Shown one piece after another: positions 1 to 8,308 of a DNA stretch of 10,854 nucleotides. Both the position numbers and the translations under genes were made by a program. Source of the stretch: UBA6814 sp040753075 (GTDB taxonomy: Bacteria; Desulfobacterota; Desulfovibrionia; Desulfovibrionales; Desulfovibrionaceae); the NCBI GenBank assembly GCA_040753075.1, contig JBFMHA010000091.1:1-10854 (forward strand), given 5' to 3'. Below the pieces are notes generated by a model. That model saw only the letters and a list, made by a program, of their open reading frames with translations, had not been told where the DNA came from and did not search any database. Numbering within the stretch: the stretch's first letter is position 1; each line of letters starts with the position of its first letter.

Positions 1-207
1 GGCGGGGGAGGCGGCGTCGTGCGCCGGGAGGCAGGGGGAGCTTCCTCTCCGGGGGCGGCTGCGGCTCTTCCGCCATGCCGGCAGGGCGCGGCCCGGGGGG
101 GGCCGCGCTCCGTCCGTCTGCGAGCCTCCGCCGCCCCGCTCCGACGAACTCCCCCCGCCTCCGGCGCGGCCGGGCGTTGGAGGCCGGAGGGGGGAGGCGG
201 GGGAGGT
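1..207. repeat. GC-rich intergenic repeat, copy 1
   Basis: This segment matches 3843-4048 almost base for base, with only scattered substitutions and one- or two-base indels. Shared landmarks in order are GGAGGCGGCGTCGTGCGCC, the block around GGCTGCGGCTCTTCCGCC, a hairpin CGCGGCCC/GGGCCGCG (86-94 with 100-108), CCGCCCCGCTCCGACGAACT (131-150) and GGGCGTTGGAGGCCGG. It sits about 30 bases beyond the stop codon of the minus-strand chemoreceptor gene, so it would lie in that transcript's 3' end. The left side runs off the window and may continue as a tandem array. Open frames cross it, but I see nothing protein-like in them. Confidence 0.85.
86..108. other. Hairpin inside repeat copy 1
   Basis: Bases 86-94 (GCGCGGCCC) pair perfectly with 100-108 (GGGCCGCGC) around a loop of five G. 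The same stem, 8 bp long, recurs in the other copy at 3926-3933 with 3940-3947, where the loop is different. Keeping the stem while the loop varies suggests that the structure, or palindrome recognition, is a functional part of the repeat. Confidence 0.6.
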
Positions 208-234
208 GCGCCCCGGGTGTTTCTGGGCGCGGCC

Positions 235-2547
235 CTAGCCGCGCATCTCGCCGATGAGGGTCCGGAGCTGGGACGCCAGGTCCGAGAGGGTGGCGATGGC
301 CTGCGCGGAGCGCGTCATGGCTTCGGCGTTGGCGGAGGCCACGGACCTGATCTCGCTGGCCGAGCGGTTGATCTGCTCGCTGGTGGCCGATTGCTCATCG
401 GCCGCGGTGGCGATGTTGCGGACCTGGTCCGCGGTGCTTTCGGCCATCTCCACGATGCGCCGCAGGGACTGGCCGGAGCTGGCGGCCATCTCCATGCTCC
501 GGGTGATGGACTGGACCGCGGTCTCCGTGGCCGCGACGTTCTCCAGGGCCCCGCCCTGGATGTCGGAGATGGCCAGGCCGACCTCCTTGGTGGCGCTCAT
601 GGTCTTCTCGGCCAGCTTGCGCACCTCGCTGGCCACCACCGCGAACCCCCGGCCGGCGTTCCCGGCCCTGGCCGCCTCGATGGCCGCGTTCAGGGCCAGG
701 AGATTGGTCTGGTCGGCGATCTCCTCGATGACCTGCATGACCTTGCCGATGCCCTGGGCCTGGGCCCCGAGCTCCTGCATGCTCTTCTTGAGGTGGTCCG
801 AATGGGCCATGAGGTTCTCGATGGAGACGGCCAGCTGGTCCACGTCCCGGGCGCCCTCCTGGGCGCGGACCCTGGTCCGCTCCGCGTTCCCGGCCGCTTC
901 CGAGGCGTTCTGGGCCACGTCGAGGACCGTGCTGTTCATCTGGTCCATGGAGATGGCCGTCCGCCTGGCGTGCTCGAACTGCTGGTCCGCGCCCTGGCTG
1001 GCCTGGCCGACCTGGCTGGAAAGGTCCTGGGCGGCGGACAGGAGCTGGCGGGAGATGTCCTCCGCCTCCCCGACCGCGTGGGTGATCTTCTCGCCCTGGG
1101 CGAGGATCTCCCGTTGCTGCTCCTTGAGCCTGGTGAGGTCGGTCAGGAGGGCGAAGCCGCCCAGGAGGTTGCGGTCCAGGTCGTAGAGCAGGGCGGTGTC
1201 GATCCGGACGAAGAGCTGCTTGCCCTTGCGGTTCGCGAACTGCTGGTGGACGTCGGGGATGTCCCGTTTTTCGCGGATGGCCTGGGCGGTGGTGGTCGCG
1301 GCGCTCCGGTCGCCGTAAAGAAGCCCCGCGACCGGGCGCCCGACGTACTCTTCAGGGTTTCCGGGAAGTTCGAGGAAGCGCAGGGCGGGTTCGTTGACGA
1401 ACAGGATGTTGTCGTCCTGGTCCGCGACGATGCAGGCGAGGGTCATGCCGTGCAGGATGCCCTGTGCGAAGCCGAGCTTGTTCTTGAGTTCCCTGACCAT
1501 GGCCCGGATGTCCTGGGCCAGGTCGGAAAGCTCGTGCCTGAAGTCGCCGTGCAACTGGGCGTGCAGGCGCCCTTCCGAAACCTCCCGGGTGAAGGCCTGG
1601 ATGGCCAGCAACGGCTGGAGAAGCTGGCGCTTCATGGTCAGGAAGATGGCTCCAACCAGCAGCACCATGGCCAGCAGGCCGCCGAGGATCATGATGCTGC
1701 GCTGCTTGCTCGCGTCGCTCGCCAGTTCGGCCTCGGCGGCCCTGATGCACAGGGTCCAGTTGGTGATGGGGGTGGTGCCGAAGGCCATGACGCTCTCTTC
1801 CCCCTGACGGGCGTAGCCAAGGGTTCCGTTCTTTTTCAGGAGGAGGCTCTGGACGTAGTCCTGGCCGTCCATGTCCCTGAGGAGCAGGGACTTGTCCGGG
1901 TGGGCCAGGATGCGGCCCCGTTCGTCCAGCACGAAGGCGTAGCTCTGGTCGCCCACGGTGATCGTGTCGATGTACTTTCCGGCGTAGGCCTCCCATTTCA
2001 CCTGGATGCCGATCCCTCCCAGCAGGGCCCCGTCCTTGGCGTGGATGGGGACTCCGACCTCGAAGAGCAAGGCGTCGCAGTCCGGGCGCCGTTGGACCTC
2101 CTTGCTGATGTGGCTGGCCTGTCCGGCCGCCAGGGCCTGGAACAGCTCCCCGGCCTTGATGTTCTTGCCGATGAGGTCCCTCCCGTCCGCGCACTTGCCG
2201 GCGATGATCTCGCCCTGGGCGTTGAAGAGGTAGATGGCCTGGTAGTCGTCGTAGATCTTCATGAGATCCTGGATGGCGGCCTGGGCGGCATAGGGGATGT
2301 CGGCCTTGAGGGCCTGCATGGTGATGTTCTGGTTGGAGAGCCCCTTGGCCAGGTTGACCCCGGCGTTCAGGAAGTCGTTCATGCCGAGCAGGGTGTTCTT
2401 CACCAGCTGCTCCATGTTCCTGGTCTGGATCCGCACGGCCAGGTGGTGCGAGGACTGGTAGACGTAGAGGACCGCCAGGACGATGAACGTCGCCACCACC
2501 AGGGCCACGGCCGCGAGCATCCGCACGTTCAGGCTTCGCATACGCAT
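235..2547 (-). CDS. Methyl-accepting chemotaxis protein with dCache-like sensor, HAMP and PAS
   Basis: This is a membrane chemoreceptor that would control CheA through CheW at the cytoplasmic tip. Residue numbers here count from an ATG at 2556. TM1 is about 13-33. A large periplasmic ligand domain (about 38-280) ends with a Cache-like second module (YAFVLDERGRILAHP at 206-220). TM2 is about 287-307, HAMP about 308-360 and PAS about 362-480 (DDNILFVNEPALRFLEL). The MCP signalling coiled coil is about 500-770, with the conserved hairpin tip ADQTNLLALNAAIEAARAG near 614-632. I place the start at the ATG at 2547 because AAGGA lies 8 bases upstream of it; at 2556 the AAGG would abut the start codon. 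The binding-protein gene lies just upstream on the same strand. The ligand is unknown. No CheB/CheR-tethering pentapeptide is visible at the C terminus. The family call is secure. Confidence 0.95.
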   Translation of the reverse strand: MRMRSLNVRMLAAVALVVATFIVLAVLYVYQSSHHLAVRIQTRNMEQLVKNTLLGMNDFLNAGVNLAKGLSNQNITMQALKADIPYAAQAAIQDLMKIYDDYQAIYLFNAQGEIIAGKCADGRDLIGKNIKAGELFQALAAGQASHISKEVQRRPDCDALLFEVGVPIHAKDGALLGGIGIQVKWEAYAGKYIDTITVGDQSYAFVLDERGRILAHPDKSLLLRDMDGQDYVQSLLLKKNGTLGYARQGEESVMAFGTTPITNWTLCIRAAEAELASDASKQRSIMILGGLLAMVLLVGAIFLTMKRQLLQPLLAIQAFTREVSEGRLHAQLHGDFRHELSDLAQDIRAMVRELKNKLGFAQGILHGMTLACIVADQDDNILFVNEPALRFLELPGNPEEYVGRPVAGLLYGDRSAATTTAQAIREKRDIPDVHQQFANRKGKQLFVRIDTALLYDLDRNLLGGFALLTDLTRLKEQQREILAQGEKITHAVGEAEDISRQLLSAAQDLSSQVGQASQGADQQFEHARRTAISMDQMNSTVLDVAQNASEAAGNAERTRVRAQEGARDVDQLAVSIENLMAHSDHLKKSMQELGAQAQGIGKVMQVIEEIADQTNLLALNAAIEAARAGNAGRGFAVVASEVRKLAEKTMSATKEVGLAISDIQGGALENVAATETAVQSITRSMEMAASSGQSLRRIVEMAESTADQVRNIATAADEQSATSEQINRSASEIRSVASANAEAMTRSAQAIATLSDLASQLRTLIGEMRG

Positions 2548-2606
2548 GGGCGCCATCCTTGCTGTTAGGTCGCCGGGAGCCGCGGAGAGAGCGCGGCGTG
2601 GAACAC

Positions 2607-2652
2607 GGGGATGGCGCCGGGGCGGAGCCGGCCCGGCCCCGGCGCCTTCCCC
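2607..2652 (-). promoter_or_regulatory. Strong intergenic hairpin between the binding-protein and chemoreceptor genes
   Basis: Bases 2613-2623 (GGCGCCGGGGC) pair perfectly with 2636-2646 (GCCCCGGCGCC). Beyond one mismatch, 2607-2611 also pairs with 2648-2652. The hairpin fills much of the 126-base gap between the binding-protein stop and the chemoreceptor start. There is no T-run on either side, so a classical intrinsic terminator is unlikely. By analogy with hairpins in operons of binding-protein genes, it could stabilise the upstream mRNA or attenuate read-through so that more binding protein than receptor is made. That role is inference. Confidence 0.5.
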
Positions 2653-2673
2653 CGTCTCGGTCTCGTGAGGGGC

Positions 2674-3453
2674 CTACCGCCAATCCTTCAGGCCGTAGGA
2701 GCCAAGCATCTTTTTCAGCTCGCCCGAGGCGCGCAGCTGCTTGACGCCGTCCGACACCATCTTGGCGTATTCCTTGGCCTTGGGATTCTTGGGGGAGAAG
2801 GCCATGAAGATCGGGTCCAGCGTGTCCTGGCCCACCTCCTTGACCATGTCCGCGAGACCCATGACCAGGAGCCGGTAGTTCACCACCGCGGAGTCGGCCA
2901 CGATCATGTCCACCTCGCCCTTGACCAGCTGGCCGATGCACAGGTCCAGGGCGTTGTTCCCGGAGGTGACCCGCACCTTGGCCGGGTTGTCCTTGTTCTG
3001 GGCGATGTAGGCGTCCAGCTCGCCCTGGTCGTAGACGTAGTCCTCGATGACTCCGATCTTGATGTCGGCCAGGGAGTCGACCCCGGCATAGGCCAGCTTG
3101 GAGTCGGCCTTGGCCAGGAAAATCATCTGGCTCGCGCCCTGGGCCTCGGTGGGGAAGACCAGGCCGGGGGCCTCGGTGGGCACCGCGCCCACGATGGCGT
3201 CGCAACTGCCCTTCTGGGCCGCCTCCAGGCTCTCGTCCCAACTCTTGACCTTGTAGGTCACGGTATGCCCGGCCTTGCCGAACACGGCCTTGGCGATCTC
3301 GATCATGTAGCCGGGCTTTTCAGAATCCGGGGCGCAGTTGTGCGGGCACCATTCGTCGGAGTAGATGGTGATGGACTCTGCAGCAGCCAGGGCGGGCATA
3401 ATCAACAGGGCCAGGGCCGCTAGCAGATTCAGGCCGGCGCGGCGGATTCTCAT
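2674..3453 (-). CDS. Periplasmic solute-binding protein, family 3 (SBP_bac_3)
   Basis: This is a secreted binding protein of 259 residues, the usual length for the amino-acid-type family 3. The start is set at the ATG at 3453 because GGAGG lies five bases upstream of it; a further ATG 12 bases upstream overlaps that site. Residues 1-25 are a typical signal peptide ending ALAAA, and the mature domain begins near ESITIYSDEWCP. The fold pattern is recognisable in PGYMIEIAKAVFGKAG (47-62), the lobe crossing GSCDAIVGAVPTEAPG (82-97), IGVIEDYV (133-140) and GEVDMIVADSA (179-189), ending in GSYGLKDWR. The arginine that usually binds the ligand alpha-carboxylate, in the TxxR-type motif after the first lobe, is not visible (VPTEAPG), so the ligand may not be an alpha-amino acid. 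No ABC permease or ATPase genes are nearby. The next gene downstream on the same strand is a chemoreceptor, which fits a sensing role or an orphan transporter component. Confidence 0.88.
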   Translation of the reverse strand: MRIRRAGLNLLAALALLIMPALAAAESITIYSDEWCPHNCAPDSEKPGYMIEIAKAVFGKAGHTVTYKVKSWDESLEAAQKGSCDAIVGAVPTEAPGLVFPTEAQGASQMIFLAKADSKLAYAGVDSLADIKIGVIEDYVYDQGELDAYIAQNKDNPAKVRVTSGNNALDLCIGQLVKGEVDMIVADSAVVNYRLLVMGLADMVKEVGQDTLDPIFMAFSPKNPKAKEYAKMVSDGVKQLRASGELKKMLGSYGLKDWR

Positions 3454-3465
3454 GGTTTCCTCCAT

Positions 3466-3756
3466 GCTGAAAGTGGTAGAGGGCTAGAACGCATCAATTG
3501 ACTACATAATACATTCAATGAATTCAATACGAAAAAAATCATATACAAGTGGTGTGATTTGTGAGTTGAATGGGTTGAGAACTGCTGTGGCCGCATCCAT
3601 CTTGAATGGATCATGGCGAAATCCGCGCGACACCCTCGCGATCCGGCAGGTTTCGTCCGTTGAGCTTGAATGCTTCTGCTCCGGGGTGCGCCGTTCCTGC
3701 CTCTTCTGGCCCAGTGGCCCGAGCATGCAGTCGGGACCGAGTCCCGGGGGCAGGGC
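3466..3756. other. Gene-free stretch, AT-rich promoter region then spacer
   Basis: No protein-like frame is visible here. Bases about 3480-3600 are markedly AT-rich against the surrounding GC-rich DNA and probably hold the control region of the minus-strand binding-protein gene. The rest (about 3600-3756) rises back to the local GC level and leads into the GC-rich repeats. A small hairpin (ATCCAT at 3595-3600 with ATGGAT at 3606-3611) is present. I see no RNA gene or riboswitch. Confidence 0.6.
3506..3534 (-). promoter_or_regulatory. Candidate promoter and operator-like repeats for the binding-protein gene
   Basis: On the minus strand TATTAT (3511-3506) is a reasonable -10 box about 53 bases before the ATG. 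At 17 bases spacing the -35 position reads TTTCGT (3534-3529), a poor match that would suit an activator-dependent promoter. Over the same region ATTCAAT occurs twice nine bases apart (3513-3519 and 3522-3528), and two 8-base palindromes, TCAATTGA (3494-3501) and TGAATTCA (3519-3526), flank the -10 box. They may be regulator sites. In such AT-rich DNA some of this could be chance. Confidence 0.3.
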
Positions 3757-3836
3757 TGCCGCCCCGCTCCGACGAACTCCCCCCGCCTCTGGCGCGGGCC
3801 GGGCGTTGGAGGCCGGAGGCGTGGAGGCGGGGAGGC
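3757..3836. repeat. GC-rich intergenic repeat, partial copy (3' part only)
   Basis: This stretch repeats the last part of the unit, from GCCGCCCCGCTCCGACGAACT through GGGCGTTGGAGGCCGG to GTGGAGGCGGGGAGGC. It matches 3970-4048 and 129-207. The distance between the same landmark here (3759) and in the next copy (3971) is 212 bases, so the two copies form a short tandem array with a truncated first unit. Confidence 0.8.
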
Positions 3837-3852
3837 GTGGAGGCGGGGAGGC
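3821..3852. repeat. 16-bp perfect tandem duplication
   Basis: The 16-mer GTGGAGGCGGGGAGGC occurs twice back to back, at 3821-3836 and 3837-3852, and again at 4033-4048. It marks the junction between repeat units. It may have arisen by slippage or mark where units recombine. Confidence 0.85.
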
Positions 3853-4048
3853 GGCGTCGTGCGCCAGAGGCAGGGGGAGCTTCCTCTCCGGGGGCGGCTG
3901 CGGCTCTTCCGCCATGCCGGCAGGTCGCGGCCCGGGGATGGGCCGCGCTTCGTCCGTCTGCGAGCCTCCGCCGCCCCGCTCCGACGAACTCTCCCCGCCT
4001 CTGGCGCGGGCCGGGCGTTGGAGGCCGGTGGCGTGGAGGCGGGGAGGC
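3837..4048. repeat. GC-rich intergenic repeat, copy 2 (full unit)
   Basis: This is a full unit of about 212 bp, nearly identical to 1-207. It contains the conserved hairpin CGCGGCCC/GGGCCGCG (3926-3933 with 3940-3947). It ends eight bases before the pgpA stop codon, so like copy 1 it lies immediately 3' of a minus-strand gene and in the same orientation relative to that gene. Neither transposase nor clear terminal inverted repeats are seen. It could be a non-autonomous dispersed element or a family of 3'-UTR repeats. Confidence 0.85.
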
Positions 4049-4056
4049 GCTCCCGC

Positions 4057-4560
4057 TCAGAACGGCAGGGTGGTGGGGCCGGTGGGCCAGGTGGCCCAGC
4101 GCAGGAGCCAGACGCCGCCGGCGGCGATGAGGCCGGCCAGGGCGTCGTCGGCCATGACGCCCAGGCCGCCGGGCAGGGATTTCTCCAGGCGGCGGATGGG
4201 CCAGGGCTTGGCGATGTCCAGGATGCGGAAGAGCGCCAGGGCGAAGAGGATCTGCCACCAGCGCAGGAAGTTGAAGGGGGCCAGGGCGATCCACATGCCC
4301 AGGAGCTCGTCGATGACCACGCAGCCCGGGTCGGTCTTGCCCAGGGCGCGCTCGGCGCGGCTGGCGGCCCAGGCCCCGGCGGCGAAGAGCGCGGCGAGCG
4401 CGGCGACGCGCCAGGCCGGGGCGAGGGGCAGGAACAGGAAGGGCGCGGCCAGGACCGCGGCGGCCGAGGCCCAGGTGCCGGGGGCCTTGGGCATGTTCCC
4501 GACGGGGCCGAGGGTGGCCAGGGCCAGGGCCAGGCGGTCGAGGGGGGCGGGCTTGGACAT
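4057..4560 (-). CDS. pgpA: Phosphatidylglycerophosphatase A
   Basis: PgpA removes the phosphate from phosphatidylglycerophosphate to give phosphatidylglycerol at the inner membrane. The 167-residue product shows the family signatures in order: GNMPKAPGTWAS (21-32), CVVIDELLGMW (80-90), FRILDIAKPWPI (111-122) and the glycine/aspartate segment GGLGVMADDALAG (131-143). Several hydrophobic helices lie between them, and the length is normal. The ATG at 4560 gives a sensible N terminus. A TTG at 4596 overlapping the M48 stop codon (TTGA) is an alternative that would add 12 residues; neither has a clear ribosome binding site. The gene follows the M48 protease gene by 32 bases, or overlaps it by four with the TTG start, so co-transcription and perhaps translational coupling are likely. 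Confidence 0.9.
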   Translation of the reverse strand: MSKPAPLDRLALALATLGPVGNMPKAPGTWASAAAVLAAPFLFLPLAPAWRVAALAALFAAGAWAASRAERALGKTDPGCVVIDELLGMWIALAPFNFLRWWQILFALALFRILDIAKPWPIRRLEKSLPGGLGVMADDALAGLIAAGGVWLLRWATWPTGPTTLPF

Positions 4561-4592
4561 GGGCGGCAGGGTAGGGCCGGCCGGGCGCGGCG

Positions 4593-5882
4593 TCAAGGGC
4601 GGCGCGGTCCCGGCGCTCCGGTCGGGGGGCTGGGTGTCCGGGCCGCGGCGGCCATGGCGTTGAGGCTGCGCACCCGCTCCAGGGCCGGGGGGTGGGCGTG
4701 GTGCAGGGCCACGTGCAGGGGGTGGGGGGTGAGGTTGGAGAGGTTGTGGGCGCTGAGCGCGGCCAGGGCCCGGGCCAGGGACGCGGGGTCGCCGGTGAGG
4801 CGGGCGGCGAAGGCGTCGGCCTGGCGCTCGTGGCGGCGGGACAGGGCGTTGCCCGCCAGGGACAGGAGCAGGGACAGGGGGGAGTAGAGCAGGGCGAAGA
4901 AGACCAGGCCGCCGTGCACCGTGACCGCGTCCATGCCGAAGGCCGCGTGCAGGCCGGGCTGGCGCAGGGCCAGGGAGAGGAGGAGGAAGGCCAGGCCCAG
5001 GCGCAGGAGGGAGAGCAGGAGCCGGGTGCGGATGTGGCCGTGCCGGAAGTGGCCGATCTCATGGGCGAGCACGGCCAGGAGCTGGTCCTGGGGGTGGGCC
5101 TCCATGAGGGTGTCGTAGAGCGCGATGCGCTTGCGCCGGCCCAGGCCGGTGAAGAAGGCGTTGGCCTTGGCCGAGCGGCGGGAGCCGTCCATGACGAAGA
5201 CCCCGGACAGGGCGAAGCCGGCCCGGTCCGCCAGGTCCTGGATGGCGTTGCGCAGGGGGCCGTCCTCCAGGGGGGTGAAGCGGTTGAACAGGGGCAGGAT
5301 GAGGGTGGGGGCCAGCACCTGGATGGCGGTCAGCGCGGCCATGGTGGCCAGCCAGGCCCAGAGCCAGGCCAGGGGGCCGGCGTGCAGGAAGAAGGCGAGC
5401 ACCGCGGCCAGGAGCGGTCCGCCCAGGGCCAGGAGCAGGAGCCAGGCCTTGAGCTTGTCCAGGGCGAAGGTGGCCGGGGTGGTGCGGTTGAACCCGAAGC
5501 GTTCTTCGAGCACAAAGGTGTCGTAGAGGTCGAAGGGCAGGCCGAAGAGCTCCGAGGCCAGGGCCAGGATGAGGAGGAAGGCCAGGCCGGCGGGCAGCTC
5601 GCCCCAGCCCAGGGAGCGGGCCGCGGCGTCGGCCAGGGGGAAGCCGGGCCAGAGGATGAAGGCCGCGAGCAGGGCCGCGCCCAGGGTGTCGCGCAGGAGG
5701 ACCAGGCGGGTGTTGGCCCTGGCGTACTCCTGGGATTTCCGGTAGCGCTCGGGATCGTAGGCTCCGGCGAACTCCGGGGGCAGGTTCGGGTCCAGGGCGC
5801 GCAGGTTGAGCAGCGCGGCCAGGGCGTTGAGGGCCCAGGCCCCGGCCAGGGCCAGGAGCACGGCGGCGAGATAGGGGTTCAT
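4593..5882 (-). CDS. M48 family (Ste24/CAAX protease type) membrane zinc metalloprotease
   Basis: This 429-residue integral membrane zinc peptidase belongs to the Ste24-like M48 group, whose bacterial members probably take part in membrane protein quality control; their natural substrates are mostly unknown. The zinc site is intact: HEIGH at 274-278 gives two histidines and the general base, and the third ligand is probably E352 in RRHERQADAFA. Other family hallmarks are LYDTFVLEERFGFNRTTP (119-136) and the segment DGSRRSAKANAFFTG (232-246). Hydrophobic helices occur near 4-26, 63-80, 98-112, 145-167, 170-192, 287-305 and 322-343. The start is the ATG at 5882, the only sensible one before conserved sequence, but I see no Shine-Dalgarno. 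It is divergent from, and directly abuts, the Mut7-C gene, and is followed by pgpA. The C-terminal tail (from about 411) is low complexity. Confidence 0.92.
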   Translation of the reverse strand: MNPYLAAVLLALAGAWALNALAALLNLRALDPNLPPEFAGAYDPERYRKSQEYARANTRLVLLRDTLGAALLAAFILWPGFPLADAAARSLGWGELPAGLAFLLILALASELFGLPFDLYDTFVLEERFGFNRTTPATFALDKLKAWLLLLALGGPLLAAVLAFFLHAGPLAWLWAWLATMAALTAIQVLAPTLILPLFNRFTPLEDGPLRNAIQDLADRAGFALSGVFVMDGSRRSAKANAFFTGLGRRKRIALYDTLMEAHPQDQLLAVLAHEIGHFRHGHIRTRLLLSLLRLGLAFLLLSLALRQPGLHAAFGMDAVTVHGGLVFFALLYSPLSLLLSLAGNALSRRHERQADAFAARLTGDPASLARALAALSAHNLSNLTPHPLHVALHHAHPPALERVRSLNAMAAAARTPSPPTGAPGPRRP

Positions 5883-5885
5883 ATG
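5880..5885. promoter_or_regulatory. Abutting divergent start codons (CATATG)
   Basis: The start codon of the minus-strand M48 gene (5882-5880) and that of the plus-strand Mut7-C gene (5883-5885) are immediate neighbours with no base between them. The plus-strand start has AGGGG five bases upstream, inside the M48 coding region, which supports it. Each gene's promoter and ribosome-binding region must therefore lie inside the other gene, unless the messages are leaderless. Confidence 0.6.
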
Positions 5886-6677
5886 GCTGCGGGCGGTGTG
5901 GCCGGCCAGGCGCCGGCGCTGTTTCGGCTCCATCCGGGAGTACGGGAAATCGTGCGGCCCGGCAAGACGCCGCGCCTGGCCGACGGCCGGCTGGCCTGGG
6001 CCGTGGAGCGCCGGGCGGCGGTCAAGGACGTGGTCGAGTCCCTGGGCGTGCCGCACACCGAGGTGGGCCGGCTGGTGGTGGCCGGGCCGGGCGGCGCTGG
6101 CCGCGCGGACGCGGATTTCTCGCACATCGTGGGGCCGGGGCAGGAGCTGGACGTGTACGCGGTGGCCCCGCCCCTGGACGTGACCCGGCCGAGCCTCTTG
6201 CGGCCCGAGCCGCTGGAGGAGGTGCGCTTCCTGGTGGACGCCACCTGCGGCAAGCTGGCGCGGCTGCTGCGGCTGGTGGGGCAGGACGCGGCCTACGACC
6301 GCTCCTGGGACGACGCGGCCGTGGCGGAGCTGGCCGCGGAGGAGGGCCGCATCGTGCTCAGCATGGACCGGGCGCTGCTCAAGCGCCGCCAGGTGGCCTT
6401 CGGCCGGCTGGTGCGGGCGCACGATCCCCGGGAGCAGCTGGCCGAGGTGCTGCGCCATTTCGGCGTTCGCGGACCGTTCGCCGCCTTCTCCCGCTGCCTG
6501 GAGTGCAACGCGCCGCTCACGCCGGTGGCCAAGGCCGAAGTGCTGCACCGGCTGCCGCCGCTCACCAGGAAGCATTTCGAGGCGTTCTCCCGCTGCCCCG
6601 CCTGCGACCGCATCTACTGGGCCGGCTCCCACCACGACCGCATGCGGGAGTGGCTGGCGCGGTCCGGGCTGGAGTGA
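5883..6677 (+). CDS. Ub-Mut7-C domain protein (ubiquitin-like plus PIN-like RNase with zinc ribbon)
   Basis: The 264-residue product has the two-part layout known for bacterial Mut7-C proteins. A ubiquitin/MoaD-like domain occupies residues about 10-95, with the hallmark AVKDVVESLGVPHTEV (46-61). The Mut7-C RNase domain is about 114-250. Its PIN-like acidic and basic residues include RFLVDATCGKLARLLR (115-130), the pair D139 and D143/D144, and RIVLSMDRALLKRR (156-169). A C-terminal zinc ribbon is formed by CLEC (205-208) and CPAC (238-241). Mut7-C is named after the C-terminal domain of the nematode exonuclease Mut-7, and an RNA-cleaving role is expected from the fold; the cellular target is not known. 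The only plus-strand gene here, it is convergent with actP and shares its terminator. AGGGG five bases before the ATG supports the start. Confidence 0.9.
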   Translation: MAAGGVAGQAPALFRLHPGVREIVRPGKTPRLADGRLAWAVERRAAVKDVVESLGVPHTEVGRLVVAGPGGAGRADADFSHIVGPGQELDVYAVAPPLDVTRPSLLRPEPLEEVRFLVDATCGKLARLLRLVGQDAAYDRSWDDAAVAELAAEEGRIVLSMDRALLKRRQVAFGRLVRAHDPREQLAEVLRHFGVRGPFAAFSRCLECNAPLTPVAKAEVLHRLPPLTRKHFEAFSRCPACDRIYWAGSHHDRMREWLARSGLE

Positions 6678-6707
6678 GGGAAGATTACGGCCGGCGCTGA
6701 AAACGAA

Positions 6708-6735
6708 CGGGGCGCTCCCGGCAGGGAGCGCCCCG
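6708..6735. terminator. Bidirectional intrinsic terminator between Mut7-C and actP genes
   Basis: Bases 6708-6719 (CGGGGCGCTCCC) pair perfectly with 6724-6735 (GGGAGCGCCCCG), a 12-bp stem with a GGCA loop. On the minus strand the stem is followed by TTCGTTTTC, a usable U-rich tract for the actP message. On the plus strand only TCTGCTTG follows, which is weaker. The location between two convergent stop codons fits a shared terminator. Confidence 0.8.
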
Positions 6736-6757
6736 TCTGCTTGCGTCGCAGGGGCGG

Positions 6758-8305
<1,548 letters not shown>

Positions 8306-8308
8306 GGG

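Noticed and set aside
19..2568. An 849-codon plus-strand open frame across the chemoreceptor gene
   Set aside because: It is the antisense shadow of a clear MCP gene in GC-rich DNA; its product is low-complexity G/L/V/D-rich with no domain.
3611..4056. Open frames on both strands across the 3' repeats
   Set aside because: They translate the GC-rich repeat into R/P/G/A-rich sequence without domains, and differ between repeat copies through indels.
4692..5882. Plus-strand extension of the Mut7-C frame upstream of 5883
   Set aside because: This part is antisense to the M48 gene and gives G/Q/E-rich low-complexity sequence; the ubiquitin-like domain begins only after 5883 and AGGGG marks that ATG.
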